A DNA stretch of 64,000 nt from Nematopogon swammerdamellus. Lineage: Eukaryota; Arthropoda; Insecta; Lepidoptera; Adelidae. The notes beneath the pieces were generated by a model, which saw nothing but the letters and a program-made list of their open reading frames with translations, searched no databases and was not told the DNA's origin. Where the stretch lies: the NCBI GenBank assembly GCA_946902875.1, contig OX336349.1:20793891-20857890 (forward strand), in the 5' to 3' direction. Positions 22,253-32,277 of the stretch are shown here, piece by piece; positions within the stretch are counted from its first letter, which is position 1; the number at the start of each line of letters is the position of its first letter. The position numbers and the translations under genes are program-made.

Positions 22253-22535
22253 AAAAAAAAAAGATTGCATAAAAATCTATAGGACTTTGTATACAGCACG
22301 TTTCATATTGGCTTATGCTTATAATTGTATGTAGATACTTCATAGATTACGTGGATTATAGTTTTCTGTAATCATAATCCGTTGTCACCAGTCTAATATC
22401 GTCGTCAGGAGTCAAGTACACCAGAGTGAAGTGTATGGGTACATTCTTTGTGTCTCGTGACTTATCCTTTGTGTCATCTGAGTTCACGGAATTATCAGTA
22501 CTGTTTTAAAGGACCTGACATTTCTGTTTTATGAA

Positions 22536-22826
22536 AAGCGCGACATGTGCCATCCTTTCACCTATGAGTAGGTGTCACACAAGGACAAAATGCCGTGCTA
22601 AAGGGCGATAGGCAGGCCACCTATCACCTTGGCACGGTCCTTCCACCGAGTCATGCAGCAGGTGGTTCATCGTGCTTATTTCCTGCTTGATAGTTATCTT
22701 GTCTTAATACTTTGCTAAACGCGGTGGTCGGTGGTGTGCTGTAATTTAATAAGGTTCTTGCAGCATAACACCGATTACTCTACTCAACCCGATTGTCGGG
22801 ATACGGCGTGTGGTATATGACGTGTG
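22536..22826 (+). mobile_element. LINE 3' scrap plus (TATG)n-family retroposon body
   Basis: GCGCGACATGTGCCATCC to 22573 matches LINE 3' ends at 57541 and 58568. From 22574 the retroposon body follows (GCCGTGCTAAAGGGCGATAG, CCGAGTCATGCAGCAGGTGG, CGATTGTCGGGATACGGCGTG-like end). The usual head is absent. Confidence 0.5.
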
Positions 22827-23092
22827 TGTTAATGTTTTGCGTCGAATGTACTAACTGAAAACCAGCTAACTTTAAAAACCTACCTACTTTTCTGCAGCCA
22901 AATGCCGAGTTATTATTATAAATCCGAGTTTCCTGCGATTTTTTTTTTTTTCGAAACATTACACTGAACCATCGAAACATTGGGGCGTGGCCATCCACAT
23001 TGTATGAAAACCATAGAGAAAAAATGTTTTTGTTGATGTTTTTGTGTATTGTTTCGAAAAAACATGCGCAGGAGACGCGGCTTTAAAGACAC

Positions 23093-23603
23093 GGGTTAAA
23101 AATGTATGAAATAAAAAAATAAAAATCGAACCCTAGAGTTGAAGGCGGTCGGTTATTTTTGCTTGCTTTAGCACCACCGCCTTCAACTCTAGGGTTCGAT
23201 TTTTATTTTTTTATTTCATACATTTTTGAAGGCGGTTTTTATATTTTTTTAAATAGTTTTTTATTTCACAATTTTTTAGTAATTTTTATTTGCTATTAAT
23301 GTACTCGGCGGAATCGCTCGGCCTTCGGCCTCGCGATTCCGCCTCGCTTTCCAATCCGATCTTGACCAAAATAATGTACTCGGCGGATTCGCTCGGCCTT
23401 CGGCCTCGCGATTCCGCCTCGCTTTCCCATCCGATCTTGACCAAAAAAAATGGGACCACCTTGGAGCTAGACTGAACCGAACACAAAAAGAATCATCGAA
23501 ATCGGTTCACAATTGGGGAAGATATTGCTGAACATACATAAAAAAAAATACATACAGCCGAACATAGAACCTCCTCCTTTTTTGAAGTCGGTTAAAAAAC
23601 CTA
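23093..23603. mobile_element. Element with nested inverted repeats and an AGTCGGTTAA end
   Basis: A perfect-looking hairpin at about 23098-23230 has arms AACCCTAGAGTTGAAGGCGG / CCGCCTTCAACTCTAGGGTT around a TTTTTGCTTGCTTTAGCACC loop. It is followed by a 73-base direct repeat (GTACTCGGCGGAATCGCTCG, two copies, 23299-23448) and the end CCTCCTCCTTTTTTGAAGTC. The same modules occur at 27360-28251 and 28932-31161. Confidence 0.6.
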
Positions 23604-23907
23604 CCGCCTGCCGCCTAGTAAGGCATGGAGAAGTATTGGAATTAATGAACGATAATGACGATATTCTTATGTACCCTACCAACCTACGTCACACATCGTA
23701 TAATTTTTGGTCAGTTGAACGTGTTCTAGTACAAACCAGTAGTGAAACAGCTCACGGTTTCTGTGAAATACCAGACACGAATCTAGCACGTGCGCTCCGA
23801 CCACAAGTCACACCTGCTTTGTGTTTGACTCGTGTAGTGTGAAAAGTGTTCTGGATTTTGTTCAGGCAGGTATTTAGAATGTCGAATTCATTGATATTAT
23901 TAGTATA

Positions 23908-24406
23908 TAAGGTCTTTCATTAGTAGGTAACGATACGCTAAAGGGTGTATGTGTATCAGATATCATGATCCCATACCAATTTTTTTTTTCGATATAAATA
24001 ACCTACTCACTACTCTTTAATACGTGAAGTGCGCGTATTTCACCTTAATTAGTACGTTTTTTATTATATTGTAAAAAAAATTGGTATGGGAACGTGATCA
24101 GTATCTGATACGCATACACCCCTTGGGTACTGTGTGGGGTCGGTACTTAATAAGAATAGTCCCACTGCATCTCTCCCCGTGCATGTCGTAAAAGGCGACT
24201 AAGGGATAAGCGGCCTGCAGACACCCCGGTCGACTTGTGGCGTCCATGGAAGACATAGACTGGCTGGAGTAGCTGGAGACTGCGGGGTTTTGCACGAAGG
24301 TCCCCAACCAAGCGGGATTAGTTTGCAGGCCTAGAGCCAACCCCAAACCAAAACAACAACAACAACACCCCTTAGCGTATCGTTATCTACTATTGAAAGA
24401 CCCTAT
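23908..24406. mobile_element. Foldback MITE whose right arm is split by a retroposon
   Basis: The left arm (ATAAGGTCTTTCATTAGTAG, CGATACGCTAAAGGGTGTAT, ATCCCATACCAATTTTT) is mirrored by the right arm (AAAAATTGGTATGGGAACGT...GCATACACCCCTT / AGCGTATCG...TTGAAAGACCCTAT). The right arm is interrupted at 24125-24364. Confidence 0.7.
24125..24364 (+). mobile_element. Chimeric retroposon with GTACTGTGTGG head and (AAC)n tail
   Basis: The first 80 bases are the head of the (TATG)n family (GTCCCACTGCATCTCTCCCC; GGCGACTAAGGGATAA). The rest (GCGGCCTGCAGACACCCCGG to AACAACAACAAC) is a different tail. Target duplications ACACCCCTT lie at 24116-24124 and 24365-24373, and the opposite palindrome arm confirms the empty site. 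The 82-codon minus frame over it is not a gene. Confidence 0.7.
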
Positions 24407-24419
24407 AAAATAAAAAAAT

Positions 24420-24660
24420 AAAATAACAAACTTAAACTATCTTAAAAAATTAAAATCTAAACCTAACAAAATAAATGAATAATAAAAACCGGCCAGGGAC
24501 AGACGAGCCGGAATTGCAGCGTTGCCGGGAGCCACCAACGATGATGAAGTCGGTGCCCGTTAAACGAGATAGAAAATCTCATCCATGGGGACCGACGACG
24601 CGACGACGGAAAGGCCCCCATGTCGAATTGACTTTAGAAGGAAAGGATTTTTATATATCT
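24420..24660 (-). repeat. Repeat 3' end shared with 26585-26770
   Basis: CGTTGCCGGGAGCCACCAAC and CCGGCCAGGGACAGACGAGC here are the reverse complement of GTTGGTGGCTCCCGGCAACG and the following segment at 26598. Both copies continue into a T-rich TTAGGTTTAG sequence. It is probably the 3' end of a retroelement; the family is unknown to me. Confidence 0.4.
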
Positions 24661-24692
24661 TAGTTCTTCTTAACCACGGATGAACTATTTTT

Positions 24693-25097
24693 TTTATTTG
24701 GGGTATGGGTGGCTGTGTCGGAGGGACCAAAGCACATGCCTCGACCAGTCAATATCACCTCCGAGAAGTTAGGTGCCATAGCGGAGACCTCCCTGGATTG
24801 CTGGCTATACTGGACTAGAGGAGAACACAACCGAGGCTGCTATGCAGCCATCTTACATCCAGTAAGGTGGTTGGTAGATACCAACCCAGTCGGCTACAAT
24901 TTGAGCCTACCACCTAGTAAGGGGCAAGGGAAGGAACCTACAGTTGTACACCGGTTCTGAACGGTGAAGCAGCAGGTGTAGGTATGCACGTAAATTGTTC
25001 GTCAGAAAAAAACTCATCGGCACACGCCGACAGGATTTGAACCTCGGACCTCTCGCGTAAGAAGCCGATGCCCAAACCACTCGGCCACTCGCCACTT
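24693..25097 (-). mobile_element. Complete tRNA-derived SINE
   Basis: The minus strand starts AGTGGCGAGTGGCCGAGTGG (box A), has GGTTCAAATCCTGTCGGCGT (box B region), then CTGCTGCTTCACCGTTCAG, the CTTACTAGGTGGTAGGCTC core, GTGTTCTCCTCTAGTCCAGT, CCGAGACACAGCCACCCATA-like end and a T-rich flank. The tRNA-like head suggests RNA polymerase III transcription. Confidence 0.75.
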
Positions 25098-25186
25098 GTA
25101 ACTTTATTTGATATAGAGTTCATAATGTTTCCAATTTTATTTTAGTACTTTTCACAAAATGGGTTTAATAAAACTTTGAGAATCAC

Positions 25187-25608
25187 TGAAAAAACTGTTA
25201 GTCAGTTAGTAACTAAATTTTGGTGTAATATGTTACAAAACAGTTTAGTTGCTGTGGTGACTACAAAACTAGCAGTTACCACAAGTAACCGAGTTTAGTA
25301 AATCAGTTTGGTTGCTTCCTACTAAAAACTGTTTGTTGTATAACAGCTAAATAGAATTGTAATGTATAGCTGAACTAGTAGAGGCAAAATAGCTCACGTT
25401 TGGTCACGTGTAGCCAAACAATTCAGTAAACAATTAATTTTGTAAATAGTAGCTATTACTTAGGTAGTTGGTTACATAAGAGGGTTTTTACTAAATTGTG
25501 GTTAGTTGCCGCAACTAAACGGGTTTAGTTAACTTTATTTAGTACGTACCAAATTTGAGTAAAAAACGAATTTACTAAACAGTTTAGTAATAAAAAAATT
25601 CTCAGTGT
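25187..25608. mobile_element. Probable foldback MITE with CACTGA ends
   Basis: The left end CACTGAAAAAACTGTTAGTC and the right end (complement CACTGAGAATTTTTTTATTA) are imperfect inverted repeats. The interior is filled with short variants of GTTTAGTTGC / AGTTAGTAACTAAA. There is no coding content. Confidence 0.4.
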
Positions 25609-25996
25609 GTCCATTAAAGACGAACCATTTTTAAACTTAGGCAGAACGGCTTCGAACGAAACTCTAAAAACGGTAAACCTTGATTTAGGATTCCATGACT
25701 TGCAACAGAATGCTTTTATTACCAACCACAAAAGGAGCTTGTCTGATGTGATCGGAAACACCCACCCGGCATCGCAAGTTCACCTCGTGCTGAAGAATGA
25801 AACTGGGCACGTGATATTTCATTATTGGCTGCAGACAATCTCTAATCTGCACACAATCGTGGCAGGGACTGGAACTGGAAAACCGAAATGTCAACCGTCC
25901 GGATTTCGTAATACTTACGTTCGCGTTGGAGTCATCGAGCGGACCATAATTTACATAGACACCAAATATTCGGTAGTATTAATTAACCTAACCTAA
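25607..25996 (+). CDS. Unrecognised open frame, 129 codons
   Basis: It is the longest frame in this area, from ATG at 25607 to TAA at 25996. I recognise no domain, signal peptide or membrane segment. The start lies at the edge of a foldback MITE and the end runs into an AT-rich CTAACCTAACC stretch. A minus-strand frame overlaps it. Chance or transposon remnant is more likely than a gene. Confidence 0.12.
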   Translation: MSIKDEPFLNLGRTASNETLKTVNLDLGFHDLQQNAFITNHKRSLSDVIGNTHPASQVHLVLKNETGHVIFHYWLQTISNLHTIVAGTGTGKPKCQPSGFRNTYVRVGVIERTIIYIDTKYSVVLINLT

Positions 25997-26160
25997 CAAA
26001 ATTATTTATACATTTGTAAAACCTCCCAATCATCAAAAATCCTCAAAAAATATAAATAAATAATTTCCGCTTAATTAATTAAAAGTGTCGGGGGACCGCT
26101 AAGTGTAAAAAATTCAACTCGACCCCACGACGCCTTTTATTAACTAAGTGGAACTTATTT

Positions 26161-26577
26161 GGGTGTCCCCGGACTGGTGTGGTTCCTTTAAGGAGGCTAT
26201 TCTACGCCTTGTAACAAAAGCACTGGTGAAAGAATTTATTAAATAAGTGTTTTCACTAAAATTTTAGAATTTCCTAACAAACTAAATGCGTACTACAATG
26301 TGTGGGCGCCTTTAGTGGCTCGACGGTGCGCGGGCGGGGCGGTTTATCTGTTTGCGTTCGCTCGCGTCGCGTCCGTCCGTATTCCCGCTGCCCGCTGCCC
26401 CGCGCCCCGCGTGCGCCCGATTAGTTAGAGCACTACAACATTACACTACATTAATAACTTTAAAAATTTATATCTCCGCAACGGGCGTATCTAGAACCCT
26501 TCTTCTTTTACTAATTATGTTTGTTACAAAGCGTAGAATAGCCTCCTTAAAGGAACTACACCAGTCAGGGGACACCC
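26161..26577. mobile_element. MITE with about 55-base terminal inverted repeats
   Basis: It begins GGGTGTCCCCGGACTGGTGT, then GGTTCCTTTAAGGAGGCTAT and TCTACGCCTTGTAACA. The right end (TTGTTACAAAGCGTAGAATA...CACCAGTCAGGGGACACCC) is the complement. The interior is GC-rich (CGCGGGCGGGGCGG; CGTCCGTCCG). The 102-codon frame across it is not a gene. Confidence 0.7.
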
Positions 26578-26584
26578 GTAAAGT

Positions 26585-26780
26585 GACATTAATCTTGTTG
26601 GTGGCTCCCGGCAACGCTGCATCTCCGGCTGGCCTGTCCTTGGACGGTTTTTATTATTGATTTATTTTTTTAGGTTTAGTTTAAATATATTTTTTAAGTT
26701 AGTTTAGTTTGTTAGTTTAATTAGATTTAGTTACATTTATATTAGTTAAGTATTGTTTTGTTTCTTTCAATAAATGATTT
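26585..26780 (+). repeat. Repeat 3' end shared with 24420-24660
   Basis: GTTGGTGGCTCCCGGCAACG, GGCTGGCCTGTCCTTGGACG, then GTTTTTATTATTGATTTATT and TTAGGTTTAG runs. Mirror image of the copy at 24420. Confidence 0.4.
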
Positions 26781-27357
26781 TTTTTCTCAAATAGGTTAAG
26801 ATATTTAATCTTGCTCTCAAGCTGTGTTTTCGATAAACTGTAAGCGGTGTTATTATGTGGCTATAGCACAGAATAGATATTGCTATTAGTCACTAAAGTA
26901 CTTGTAATGATATGTATAAAAAAATACCCTGCGAAGTTCCTTGTCGGTTCTTCTTCGTGGGTGTGATCGAACCGGATAGAACAAATTGTGACAAGTTCGA
27001 GTGCAGTCTAACTGCCACATGAATGATCAATATACGATACAATACAATACAATTAGGTGCCATGTGATAACTATTACAGTTTAGGTAGTAGGTATGTTGA
27101 GTTTTTTCATTCCACTAATGGCACTCGTTAGTCAGATAATTCAGTAGATTGCTTTATGGCTGCTCCACTTTATCTGGTCGCGGAAACTTTAGTTAGTCAC
27201 GTGTGCGCTACTATAGGGCTACCGTTCAAGTACACTTGTACACATTCGTCAAGAATCGAGCACATTCGTCAAGATTTCAAGATACGGCGCACGTGGCTGC
27301 TGAGGTAGTCGACACTTGTCTATGCCTGACAGACATAACTTCTCATTTCAGTTATTT
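26781..27357. other. Unassigned spacer
   Basis: No gene or repeat recognised, except that GAACAAATTGTGACAAGTTC at about 26980 also occurs near 6317, together with GAGTGCAGT and a following ATGAATGAT segment, so a short dispersed repeat is present. Confidence 0.25.
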
Positions 27358-27359
27358 TT

Positions 27360-28251
27360 AACCGACTTTAAAAAAAAAGGAGGTTATCAATTCGATCCGT
27401 ATGCATGTAATATCTATGGAATTGCGCAATATACGTAACATGTTAATCTATTTGAATACAAAAAACATTGAACCGACTTCAAAAAACAACTAAAACTTAA
27501 GTGTTAAATAATATTGTGATTCATATTCGGACCTTTGAGTTGAAGGCGGTACAAAAGCACACCTGAAAATTTATAGATGGACCCCTTTTGTGCTTTTGTA
27601 CAACTGAAGGGTCTGGATATGAATCAAAATATTATTTAACGCTTTTAAGTTGTGGTTGTTTTATGAAGTCGGTTCAATGTTCTTTTATTGTTTCGTATGA
27701 AAAATTAAAATGAAAATAATTTATATAGGAAAATTTCTAAGCCTATTTTACGTATCCATCTGTCCTGCTATAGAGAATCTGTGTCTTGCAGGAAGACTTA
27801 TTTTATTAAAATAAATGTAAAAACCGCCTTCAAAAATGTATGAAATAAAAAAAAAATAGAACCCTAGAGTGAAAGGCGGTCGGTGATTTTTGCTTGCTTT
27901 AGCACCGCCTTCAACTCTAGGGTTCTATTTTTTTTATTTCATACATTTTTGAAGGCGGTTTTTATATTTTTTTAAATAATTTTTTATTTCACAGTTTTTT
28001 TAGTAATTTTTTGCTATTAATACTCGGCGGAATCGCGAGGCCGAAGGCCGAGCGATTCCAATCCGATCTTGACCAAATTGAAATGGGAGCACACGGGAAG
28101 CACCAGCTTTCAAATAAAATAATAATTTACAAACAAAATAATTAACAAAATCGGTTCACCCAGTCAAAAGTTCTGAGGTAACAAACATAAAAAAAAACAA
28201 AAAAAAATACAGTCGAATTGAGAACCTCCTCCTTGTTATGAAGTCGGTTAA
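27360..28251. mobile_element. DNA element with AACCGACTT ends and nested hairpins
   Basis: The left end TAACCGACTTTAAAAAAAAAGG and the right end CCTCCTTGTTATGAAGTCGGTTA form terminal inverted repeats. Inside are two further hairpins: 27471-27678 (AACCGACTTCAAAAAACAAC / GTTGTTTTATGAAGTCGGTT) and 27822-27962 (AACCCTAGAGTGAAAGGCGG / CCGCCTTCAACTCTAGGGTT). A GGCCGAAGGCC palindrome lies near 28040. Non-coding. Confidence 0.6.
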
Positions 28252-28399
28252 TAAGCCTTAATTACATGATATAATTACGTAATTACAACAAGTAATTACG
28301 TGCTGTCAGTACGGGACCCTATTAGTAAACCAACACCTCCGCCGCCGCGCCGCGCCGATTTTTTAACCGTTATAGCTAGCCGGTATTTTCACAGACATA

Positions 28400-28671
28400 A
28401 TGACCGTGGTTCAAATTCCACTGTACACTCCTTCCGTTCTTACCACCTGGGTGGTAGGATTTGCCCCGCCCGGGTTGGTACCATCGCGCTGAATGAAAAG
28501 TCGGCCGAAGCGGCTATATGTAAATAGTTCGTGTCTTCCGGTCTTCCGTCCGGTTCAATGTACCGGCACGATCGAAGGGAAAGGCTTACATTTCTCATAG
28601 TTCACCAAGGTGTTATGGGCCGAAATCACGGATGTCGTAGACGATGTAGCCAACGCAACCGTGTCTGTTAA
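28400..28671 (+). mobile_element. 5S-type SINE split by a TTAA-site MITE (left part)
   Basis: It starts GACCGTGGTTCAAATTCCAC and runs through the core and tail to AACCGTGTCTGTTAA. The expected CATA and poly(A) end reappears at 31353-31369, after the MITE. The 5S block is missing. Confidence 0.6.
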
Positions 28672-29407
28672 GAGGATTCATATGGCAAAACAAAAATGCA
28701 ACGTCCATCTCGCAAGATCGAGTCGGCGGCACTGAGCAATCGAGCGCGTTTAAATGGTGAATTTTGTAGTTTTTGTTTGTTTAAAAATTATTAGGATTTT
28801 TTTTCAAATAATGCTGCTTTAGTGTCTAGAAAATTTAATTCCCTATACAATGACGCAAATTTTATTCCAAAATAATTATCCAGTATGGAGCTAGCTCGAC
28901 ATGACAAATTAAAAAAAGTTTTAAAAAACATAAAACCGACTTCCTAAAAAAAGGAAAACTAAAAAACGATTTAAAATAAAAATATAAAAACCGCCTTCAA
29001 AAATATATGAAATAAAAACCTAAAAAAAAAACGAACCCTAGAGTTGAAGGCGGTGCTAAAAAGGCTACACAAATCACAAAGGATATTATCATCCACTCAT
29101 GTTTTCTTTCATGCATCATTTTTGCTTGCTTTAGCACCGCCTTCAACTCTAGGGTTCGTTTTTTTTTTAGGTTTTTATTTCATATATTTTTGAAGGCGGT
29201 TTTTATATTTTTATTTTAAATCGTTTTTTAGTTTTCCTTTTTTTAGGAAGTCGGTTTTATGTTTTTTAAAACTTTTTTTTTATTTCACAGTTTTTTTTAG
29301 TAATTTTTTGCTATTAATGTACTCGGCGGAATCGCTCGGCCTTCGGCCTCGCGATTCCGCCTCGCTTTCCAATCCGATCTTGACCCAATTAAAATAGGAC
29401 CACGTCA

Positions 29408-29763
29408 GCTTCGATAGCTCAGTGGTGCAGACAGTCAACTGTCGCTATTGAATATTAAGCAACGCTGGGTACGGTCAGTACTTGGATGGGTGACCGCTGA
29501 CCGTTGGAGGCTGACCGAGGTTCGGATTCCTCGTAAAACTGTAGGTCCCTTCCCTCCTAATCTTACTTGGTGGTAGGGTTTAACCTGACCGGGTTGGTAC
29601 CACCGCACTGAATTAAACGTCGGTCGAAACGGCTATGTAAATAGTTTGTGTTTTCCGACCAGTTCAGTGTAGTCAGCACGATCAAAGGGGGAAGCACTGA
29701 CATGGCACTTAGTTTACCCGGTGTTATGGGCTGACATCACGGACGTTGTAGGTGATGTTGCAG
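29408..29763 (+). mobile_element. Complete 5S rRNA-derived SINE
   Basis: The head starts GATAGCTCAGTGGTGCAGAC, then ATTAAGCAACGCTGGGTACG and GTCAGTACTTGGATGGGTGA, which closely match the 5S rRNA internal control region. The core (TACTTGGTGGTAGGGTTTAA) and tail (CAGTTCAGTGTAGTCAGCAC; GTTATGGGCTGACATCACGG) follow. Instead of poly(A), the 3' end runs into a 90-bp minisatellite. Confidence 0.8.
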
Positions 29764-30150
29764 AACTTAGTAGAATGGACAGACATAAACGTGTTACGGA
29801 ACCCTACTTTTATTATAAAATAACCGTCGGAGGACCTTGGTTGAAAATTGTGAAATTTAGTAGAACGGACAGACATACATTTGTTACGGAACCCTACTTT
29901 TATTATAAAATAACCGTCGGAGGGCCTTGGTTGAAAATTGTAAAATTTTGTAGAACGGACAGACATACATTTGTTACGGAACCCTACATTCATTTTGAAA
30001 TAAATGTTAAATCTTGTAGAACGGACAGACATGCATTTGTTACGGAACCCTACTTTTATTATAAAATAACCGTCGGAGGACCTTGGTTGAAAATTGTAAA
30101 ATTTAGTAGAACGGATAGACATGCATTTGTTACGGAACCCGAGTTATACA
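29764..30150 (+). repeat. 90-bp minisatellite, about five units
   Basis: Each unit contains AGAACGGACAGACATACATT, TGTTACGGAACCCTAC, ATAACCGTCGGAGG and CCTTGGTTGAAAATTG. The third unit is shortened to about 66 bp. Because 90 and 66 are multiples of three, the array is open on both strands (170 codons plus, 132 codons minus). I treat both as by-products; neither has a domain. Confidence 0.75.
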
Positions 30151-31372
30151 TTTTTTACCCACCTAAAAAAGTGCCAAGCGCCGCTAAAGAAGTTTTCACT
30201 TCAAAAACCTCAGGGTTAACCCCTTTCAAATAAAAAAAAAAGAATTTTCAAAATCGGCCCACAATTGACGGAGTAATCGCGTAACAAACATCCAAAAAAA
30301 GAAAACATACCGTCGAATTGAGAATCTCTTAGGTCTAAAGTAAATTTCTCGTGAAGACAAATGCAACGAGCCCAAACACGATGGGTTTATAATGTGTAGT
30401 TTAGGAGTTCCTATGGCCACCTTCTGTCTCCATCATCAGACCAGCTCGATGGTACTCGGTACAGTAGGTACCGGTCAGGTACCATAAGCGGTAAATTAAG
30501 CGCACCTGGCCGGTCGGAAAAGATAAAAAATTTCAAATTTAGAATATTCATGAAACAAGGGTCCGAATATGTATCACTAGTAGATATCGATTCATGTATT
30601 TCAACAGGACAGAGAAAATTTCAAAATATTAGGTATTTAATACTTTTTAGTTCTTTTTTTTTTGTTTTTTTGAAATCGGTTTAATATTTTTTAAAACAGT
30701 TTTTATTTCATTCTTTTTAGTAATATTACATAAAAAAGAATAATCGAAATCGATTGAAGTGGTACAGAATTATTCGCCATATGTGTCAGACTGCAAATTG
30801 CTGAATAAGTCCACATCACAAAAGTTTTGCTGAAGGTAACCACACACCATACTAATTTATCAAACTGAAAATTGCCGAATACGACCACATCACAAGTTTT
30901 GCTGAAGGTAACCACACACCATAGTATTATGCTGATTTTTCGAAAACCGCTCAACCAATTTCGATAAAATTGAAATGGGACCACCTCGGAAGTATGACCT
31001 AACTAACAAAAAAAGAATTTTCTAAATCGGCCCTCAATTGACGGAGAAATCGCGTAACAAACATACAAAAAAAAAATAAAAAAAAAAATAAATAAAAAAT
31101 AAAAAAAATAAAAAACATACAGACGAATTGAGAACCTCCTCCTTTTTTGGAAGTCGGTTAAAAATAGAGTCACATTCAGAATTTTTTTTCACCATGAAAA
31201 AATACTGTAAATTTAAAAAGCCTACTTCAGTGTTTTGTTCATATTATCTAGTTAAAAAAAATTCTTTCATATTATGTACTTCATAGAACTAAATTTTTGT
31301 TTGAATTTTTAAAAAATATAACAATTTTCGTTGTTATGCCATATGAATCCTCTTAACATAAAAAAAAATTTT

Positions 31373-31852
31373 GCTGCTATTGTCACACATCCATCACCAT
31401 CACACACAATGGTTCTTTGAATGTACATTTTAAAACAACCGCATTCGCCGCACCGCCCATTGATCTATTATGTATGATATTATGGTGAATCCACCAAACC
31501 ACAATGAACGGGAAACCGCGCCCTCATTAAAATTATTCCACTGTAACGGCTGCATGCATATACAATAGGTACTTTATTTGAAATAAAATACTTAAAAATA
31601 ATTAAATCTAGACCTAAAAATGTGTAATCTACTACCTCACTGTATACGGCACTGCAAGACTGTCAAACCGTATTCATCCGTACTCCTCTTTCAAGGCGCC
31701 GCTTTCGCTGGTTGGAGTAGGATGCAACACAATCAATCAATCAAAAATTAGGTTTTTATTTTTTTATTCCAAAACTACGGATCGAAACAAAAAAGTAAAA
31801 AGCTACGGATGAATGGACAAGTATGTATGTATATATTTAGGTATTATCCTTA
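31373..31852. other. Unassigned spacer
   Basis: AT-rich. No gene or repeat recognised apart from simple (CAAT)n near 31735. Confidence 0.25.
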
Positions 31853-31854
31853 TA

Positions 31855-32093
31855 TCCTTCCTTACCTATAATAAAATCCAACGTCTGCTTTCTGTCTGAG
31901 TGTCTGAGTGTATGTCTGTATGTCCGCTTATAACTCGAGAACCACTGAACCGATTTTAATAAAACAAAATTCTACGGATAGCTTGATTCTTACCATCAAC
32001 TATAGGCTACTTACTATCACGCTATATGGCTTATGTTATGAGGTTAGCATTGAAGTGAAATATGAGAGCGGGCGGAGCCGCGGGCACAGCTAG
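31855..32093 (+). mobile_element. Complete short non-autonomous Helitron-like element
   Basis: 239 bases with all structural hallmarks: 5' end TCCTTCCTTACC, 3' hairpin GGGCGGAGCCGC shortly before the terminal CTAG, and insertion between A (31854) and T (32094) with no target duplication. It is nearly identical to 1402-1620. It encodes nothing, and mobilisation would need a Rep/helicase from elsewhere. The 61-codon frame over it is incidental. Confidence 0.75.
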
Positions 32094-32277
32094 TATATTA
32101 TATAAACTGTAATTCATCTGTATTTATTTATGTATACTTTTAATTAACTAGTACGTACTTTATGTAGTGTATATTATAGTTTATCATAGTTATATTCCTT
32201 ATTATTTTACATTCCCACACTCAAGTATTTTGCAACTAACTACTTATATCTCACAACATACGTCTCTCAAACACCCA

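Larger units (their letters stand above)
28915..31158. mobile_element. AACCGACTTC-type element nested in the TTAA MITE
   Basis: It starts near AAAACCGACTTCCTAAAAAA and ends CCTCCTTTTTTGGAAGTCGG. The sister MITE at 41565 reads ATTAAAATAGAGTCAC at the same point, so this is an insertion. It contains a large hairpin (about 28985-29220, arms AACCCTAGAGTTGAAGGCGG / CCGCCTTCAACTCTAGGGTT) and a nested 5S SINE plus minisatellite. The family is shared with 23093 and 27360. Confidence 0.65.
28672..31352. mobile_element. TTAA-flanked MITE carrying a later 2.2-kb insertion
   Basis: The ends GAGGATTCATATGGCAAAAC and GTTATGCCATATGAATCCTC are inverted repeats flanked by TTAA (28668-28671, 31353-31356). A sister copy without the insertion lies at 41342-41768. 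TTAA duplication resembles piggyBac-type targeting, but no transposase is present, so the superfamily is inferred. The interior is interrupted at about 28915-31158. Confidence 0.75.

Noticed and set aside
26352..26660. 102-codon frame
   Set aside because: It spans a MITE terminal repeat and the start of another repeat; chimeric by construction.
29441..29520. 5S rRNA gene
   Set aside because: Only the internal promoter part of 5S is present, fused to a SINE core and tail; it is a 5S-derived retroposon head.
29721..30233. 170-codon plus-strand frame (and 132-codon minus frame)
   Set aside because: It starts within a SINE tail and is a minisatellite translation; both strands are open for the same trivial reason.
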